Source: Carnimonas nigrificans ATCC BAA-78
GTDB taxonomy: Bacteria > Pseudomonadota > Gammaproteobacteria > Pseudomonadales > Halomonadaceae
Reading direction: 5' to 3'
Assembly: GCF_000526695.1 (NCBI RefSeq)
Contig: NZ_JAGO01000001.1
Span: forward strand, 1 to 64,000
DNA length: 64,000 nucleotides
Positions 62,126 to 64,000 of the stretch are shown in pieces; the first letter of the stretch is position 1; each line of letters opens with the position of its first letter. The notes under the pieces were generated by a model. It was not told the origin of the DNA and searched no databases. It saw only the letters and a list, made by a program, of their open reading frames with translations. The position numbers were made by a program, and so were the translations under genes.

Positions 62126-63862
62126 ATGGAAACTACTTACCTCGTTCTAATATTGCTGTTTATCGCTTCTGCTACTGGTATTGCGGCCCGGTTCCTGCCA
62201 TCGCTGCCTATACCGCTCGTGCAGATTGCCTTCGGGGCCGTGCTGGCATGGCCGGCGCAGGGAATTCACGTCAGCCTTGAGCCGGAACTTTTCCTGCTGC
62301 TGTTTATTGCGCCCTTGCTCTTCTCCGATGCGCGCCGGTTTCCCCAGCGTGAGCTGATGGCACTGCGCAAGCAGATACTGGCGCTGGCTTTCGGATTGGT
62401 GCTGGTCACCGTGATTGCCGTGGGCTATCTGATTAACTGGATGATTCCAGCCATCTCCCTGCCCATTGCGCTGGCGCTGGCGGCGGTGCTGTCGCCTACC
62501 GATGCGGTAGCCGTATCCGCCATTTCAGGGCGCTTGCCGGTGCCCCCGCGCCTTATGCGGGTGCTGGAAGGCGAGTCGCTGATGAATGATGCATCGGGCC
62601 TGGTAGCGTTCAAGTTTGCGGTTGCAGCCGCGCTTACCGGCGCTTCCTCGATCAGTCAGGCTTCCACCAGTTTCGTGTTTATCGCTTTTGGCGGCCTATT
62701 GCTTGGTGCCATTTGCGCCTGGCTATTCAGTCAGGTACGTACCCGCCTGATTGATCGCCATGGCGGTGAAAAATCGGCCACCCAGATTGTTCTGCTCCAG
62801 CTACTGCTGCCGTTTGCCGTGTACTTCCTGGCCGAGCACTTCGGCATGTCAGGCATTCTCGCCGCAGTTGCTGCGGGTCTGATGGTCAACTACACCGATC
62901 TCAAGCGTCAGGATCAGATCCAGACACGCCTTAAAACCCGCAGCATGTGGGAAATGATCGAGTTTGTACTGAACTCTCTGGTGTTCCTGCTGCTCGGCTT
63001 CCAGCTTCCCAACATCATTGGTGGAGCCTTCCACGCATCTACCCATGGCGGAGGTGGCTACTGGCACCTCGCTACGCTGTGCGAATATGTGCTGGTTATC
63101 ACGCTGGCGCTGATGGTGATGCGTTTCCTGTGGATCATACTGGTGCTGTTCACCTCACGCACATTGAAACGCATCAAGGGGAAGGAAGTTCCGCCCTTCC
63201 CCATTCGCCTCTCCTTTGTAACTACCCTGGCGGGTATTCGCGGCACTATTACGCTGGCAGCCGCACTCTCGTTCCCGCAAACCCTGCTTGATGGCACGCC
63301 CTTCCCCGAGCGCGATCTGCTGATCTTCATCGCGACCGGCGTTATTCTGCTGACGCTGCTGAGCGGCAGTATCGGGATGCCCCTGCTGCTGAAAAATCTC
63401 GACCTTCCCCGTGATACCAGCGAGGATCGTGAAGAGTCCTGGGCACGCAAGAGAGCCGCCGAGGCTGCCATTCGTCACATCGAAAAATGCCGTCACGATT
63501 GGGTAGAAGCCACCAACGCCGGAGAAGCTCACGCGGCCAGCCCGACCTCCGATGATGCCGATGTCAAAAGCAAGGATGACCGTATCCTGATCTATGCAGA
63601 GCAGAGTACGCAGCTGATGAATGCCTATCGCGAGCGTATTGCCGACCAGCAACAAGGCTCTGATGATGAGGAAGAGGTGCGTTCAAGCTACAACCATCAA
63701 GTGTGGCGTCAGCTGATGGAGCAAGCGCTGCATGCAGAACGCTCCGAGTACTACAGCCTGCGTAGTCACAACCGCATCAATGATGAAGTGCTGCGCAAGC
63801 TGGTGCGCGAGGTGGATCTGCGTGAAACGTCGCTGCTGGCCAATATTGATGATGGTCACTAG
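62126..63862 (+). CDS. CPA1-family Na+/H+ antiporter
   Basis: A 578-residue antiporter with about 12 membrane helices and a long hydrophilic C-terminal domain (about 415-578). Ion-binding residues are D126 in SPTDAVAV and N154-D155 in EGESLMNDASGLV, the hallmark of CPA1/NhaP-type exchangers. It expels Na+ (or K+) in exchange for protons, plausible in a halotolerant bacterium. The ribosome binding site before ATG 62126 is weak. Confidence 0.93.
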   Translation: METTYLVLILLFIASATGIAARFLPSLPIPLVQIAFGAVLAWPAQGIHVSLEPELFLLLFIAPLLFSDARRFPQRELMALRKQILALAFGLVLVTVIAVGYLINWMIPAISLPIALALAAVLSPTDAVAVSAISGRLPVPPRLMRVLEGESLMNDASGLVAFKFAVAAALTGASSISQASTSFVFIAFGGLLLGAICAWLFSQVRTRLIDRHGGEKSATQIVLLQLLLPFAVYFLAEHFGMSGILAAVAAGLMVNYTDLKRQDQIQTRLKTRSMWEMIEFVLNSLVFLLLGFQLPNIIGGAFHASTHGGGGYWHLATLCEYVLVITLALMVMRFLWIILVLFTSRTLKRIKGKEVPPFPIRLSFVTTLAGIRGTITLAAALSFPQTLLDGTPFPERDLLIFIATGVILLTLLSGSIGMPLLLKNLDLPRDTSEDREESWARKRAAEAAIRHIEKCRHDWVEATNAGEAHAASPTSDDADVKSKDDRILIYAEQSTQLMNAYRERIADQQQGSDDEEEVRSSYNHQVWRQLMEQALHAERSEYYSLRSHNRINDEVLRKLVREVDLRETSLLANIDDGH

Positions 63863-63882
63863 GCAAAAGGAAGTCAGCATCA

Positions 63883-64000
63883 ATGACCTCGGATAACAGC
63901 ATCAACGACTGCCCCTGCCAAAGTGGACAAACTTACGCGGCGTGCTGCGCGCCCCTGCACCAAGGCGATGCCGTTGCCGACTCCGCTGAGGCGCTGATGC
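63883..64000 (+). CDS. YchJ-type SEC-C motif protein (partial)
   Basis: Only the first 39 codons are visible. The protein begins MTSDNSINDCPCQSGQTYAA and continues CCAPLHQG, the zinc-binding C-P-C-x-S-G-x-x-C-C motif at the N-terminus of YchJ/UPF0225 proteins. AAGGAA lies 10 bp upstream of ATG 63883. The gene runs off the right edge of the window. Function of YchJ proteins is unknown. Confidence 0.75.
   Translation, partial: MTSDNSINDCPCQSGQTYAACCAPLHQGDAVADSAEALM

Overview
The window looks like the chromosome of a gammaproteobacterium, most likely a Halomonadaceae member of moderate GC (Zymobacter, Carnimonas, Kushneria or Halomonas relatives). This is inferred from gene content and compact gene order, not from a marker gene. 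Coding is dense on both strands. No rRNA, tRNA or CRISPR array was seen. The left edge cuts through an IS3-type insertion sequence.

Layout. 1-309: end of an IS3-family element. 403-8907: D-glucarate catabolism, with two A+T-rich MFS permease genes, glucarate dehydratase, 5-dehydro-4-deoxyglucarate dehydratase, a divergent LysR regulator and 2-oxoglutarate semialdehyde dehydrogenase; together they take glucarate to 2-oxoglutarate. 9352-24153: quinate/protocatechuate catabolism. It holds an aromatic-acid permease, a Tat-signal fusion of 3-dehydroshikimate dehydratase with type I 3-dehydroquinate dehydratase, the contiguous minus-strand set pcaI-J-F-B-DC-Q-H-G, divergent pcaR, and a membrane PQQ quinate dehydrogenase. 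These encode a full route from quinate to succinyl-CoA and acetyl-CoA, and the first three steps appear to run in the periplasm.

24213-31838: accessory genes. These are a decayed stretch, a small hypothetical protein, a nucleoside deoxyribosyltransferase-like protein, an AbrB-type permease, an SDR plus flavin monooxygenase pair, a Nudix hydrolase, a SMUG2-like uracil-DNA glycosylase homologue and an A+T-rich NYN-domain protein. 31920-35044: DXP-independent pyridoxal phosphate synthesis (pdxS-pdxT) with divergent pdxR; the intergenic region has three repeats exactly 18 bp apart. 35041-49888: mostly housekeeping genes (dgkA, dacB, a TrmB paralogue, a stand-alone ketosynthase, coaD, ferredoxin, a MATE pump, a voltage-sensor-like membrane protein, an esterase, an acyltransferase, trpBA with trpI and an I78 lipoprotein).

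49966-57100: a gene remnant, fdhD with a HAD phosphatase, an iron unit (siderophore-interacting protein and TonB receptor, each behind a 7-1-7 Fur-like box and sharing a terminator), and a DUF1007/NicO metal transport pair. 57437-64000: glycerate kinase overlapping rmuC tail to tail, a CitMHS citrate transporter with an operator-like palindrome, a CPA1 Na+/H+ antiporter and the start of a YchJ-type gene.

The most interesting part is the inferred periplasmic quinate-to-protocatechuate module, in which two consecutive dehydratases are fused behind one Tat signal between a permease gene and the pca cluster.
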